Shown in pieces: positions 63,309 to 64,000 of a stretch of 64,000 nt of DNA. Every line of letters begins with the position of its first letter. The first letter of the stretch is position 1. The position numbers and the translations under genes were made by a program. This stretch comes from an uncultured Verrucomicrobiales bacterium (GTDB taxonomy: Bacteria; Verrucomicrobiota; Verrucomicrobiia; Verrucomicrobiales; Akkermansiaceae): assembly GCA_937951675.1 (NCBI GenBank), contig CALFBI010000014.1, positions 1-64,000 of the forward strand, written 5' to 3'. A model generated the notes under the pieces. It saw only the letters and a program-made list of their open reading frames with translations. It was not told the DNA's origin and ran no database searches.

Positions 63309-64000
63309 TTAAATTGTTTTAGCAAGCTCGATCGCACGCAACATTCCCATCGCCTTATTGACCGTCTCTTCATATTCATACGTAGGATGACTATCCGCCA
63401 CGACTCCAGCCCCCGCCTGAACATAAGCTTTCCCCTCTTTAAGCAAACAAGTTCGTAGCGCAATACAGGAATCATGCGCCCCATCCCAACCAAAATAACC
63501 TACTGCGCCGGCATAAGCACAACGTTTGCTTTGCTCCATCTCATTAATAATCTGCATCGCGCGGATCTTGGGAGCTCCACTCACAGTCCCCGCAGGGAAA
63601 GTGGCACGAAGAACATCATAGCTGCTATAATCACCAGAAAGCTTTCCTGAAACATTCGAGACGATATGCATCACGTGGCTATATTTTTCGACAATTTTCA
63701 AATCGTCCACTACCACGGTGCCGTGTTCGGCAATCCGACCCACATCATTTCGAGCTAAATCCACGAGCATCAAGTGCTCCGCGCATTCTTTCTCATCCGC
63801 TAATAAATCCTCGGCCAGGGCCTCATCCTCCTCAGGGGTTGCGCCCCTCCAACGGGTTCCTGCAATCGGCCTAATCTCAATTTTTTGATCAATCGCCCGC
63901 ACATGAACTTCAGGAGAGCTCCCAACAAGAGAGAAGTCCTCTAGCTCCAAAATAAACATATAAGGAGAAGGATTTACATGGCGTAAAGCGCGATAAAGAT
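63309..64000 (-). CDS. trpE: anthranilate synthase component I, C-terminal part (cut by window edge)
   Basis: The frame runs off the right edge, so the N-terminal part is missing. Upstream of the first internal Met the codons read [12 protein letters not shown], a TrpE motif, so the true start is beyond 64000. The visible chorismate-binding domain has the [19 protein letters not shown] and [11 protein letters not shown] motifs, the [11 protein letters not shown] motif and the final AGAGVVADS. It makes anthranilate from chorismate and glutamine-derived ammonia. trpG follows after 5 bases. A para-aminobenzoate synthase role is less likely but not excluded. Confidence 0.93.
   Translation of the reverse strand, partial: LYRALRHVNPSPYMFILELEDFSLVGSSPEVHVRAIDQKIEIRPIAGTRWRGATPEEDEALAEDLLADEKECAEHLMLVDLARNDVGRIAEHGTVVVDDLKIVEKYSHVMHIVSNVSGKLSGDYSSYDVLRATFPAGTVSGAPKIRAMQIINEMEQSKRCAYAGAVGYFGWDGAHDSCIALRTCLLKEGKAYVQAGAGVVADSHPTYEYEETVNKAMGMLRAIELAKTI

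Noticed and set aside
1-64000. tRNA, rRNA, CRISPR arrays, insertion sequences
   Set aside because: Intergenic intervals were read for TTCGA-type loops, repeated spacers, transposase genes and terminal inverted repeats. None was found.

Overview
The window reads as chromosomal DNA of a Verrucomicrobiota bacterium. The lineage markers are two secreted proteins with PEP-CTERM anchors (7537-8385, 9147-10142), an exosortase-associated TIGR04073-type protein (23244-23678), a Minf_1886-type protein (25622-26050) and an SHD1-type secreted protein (23770-24495). LolA-like, LpxL-like, Lgt and TonB-receptor genes show a Gram-negative envelope. Start codons are hardly ever preceded by a Shine-Dalgarno sequence. 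No rRNA, tRNA, CRISPR array, transposase or prophage gene was seen. The organism is not identified below phylum level.

Layout. 0.2-5.8 kb (minus): pgk-tpiA-menF, preceded by an orphan pair resembling eboD and eboF of the ebo metabolite-traffic cluster. 6.0-10.1 kb (plus): tcdA-tag, then the two PEP-CTERM genes, separated by about 760 non-coding bases with strong hairpins. 10.4-15.6 kb: housekeeping and transport (TRIC channel, lgt, M42 peptidase, DAHP synthase, MATE). 15.6-19.7 kb (minus): lipoprotein, TonB receptor and PepSY membrane protein, a likely metal-uptake operon. 19.8-30.4 kb: ilvD and serA divergent, then small lineage-typical genes, panE, a histone-deacetylase-family protein, ndh and a hydrolase.

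30.6-49.5 kb is the highlight: a 19-gene cluster for an aryl-polyene/xanthomonadin/flexirubin-like pigment lipid. It holds a complete minimal reducing type II polyketide set (KS, catalytically dead KS partner, ketoreductase, dehydratase, ACP) and no enoyl reductase, so double bonds should be kept. It adds a second ACP in a separate starter-loading module (ACP, FAD oxidoreductase, acyl-AMP ligase, halogenase-like flavoenzyme), a second halogenase-like enzyme, a degenerate adenylate-forming protein, and an export and anchoring set (MMPL exporter, LolA-like carrier, YbhN-like flippase candidate, two acyltransferases, GT2, polysaccharide deacetylase, methyltransferase). No ammonia lyase or other aromatic-starter enzyme is present, so the starter unit is unknown.

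49.6-64.0 kb returns to housekeeping: a SurA/PpiD-like protein, TPR protein, metG, truC, cysJ, hflK-hflC, purU with a LysR regulator, dtd, an L,D-transpeptidase, a DUF2853 protein, and trpE-trpG, with trpE cut by the right edge. Several promoters and terminators lie only a few bases from start codons, which together with the missing Shine-Dalgarno motifs suggests very short or leaderless mRNAs.
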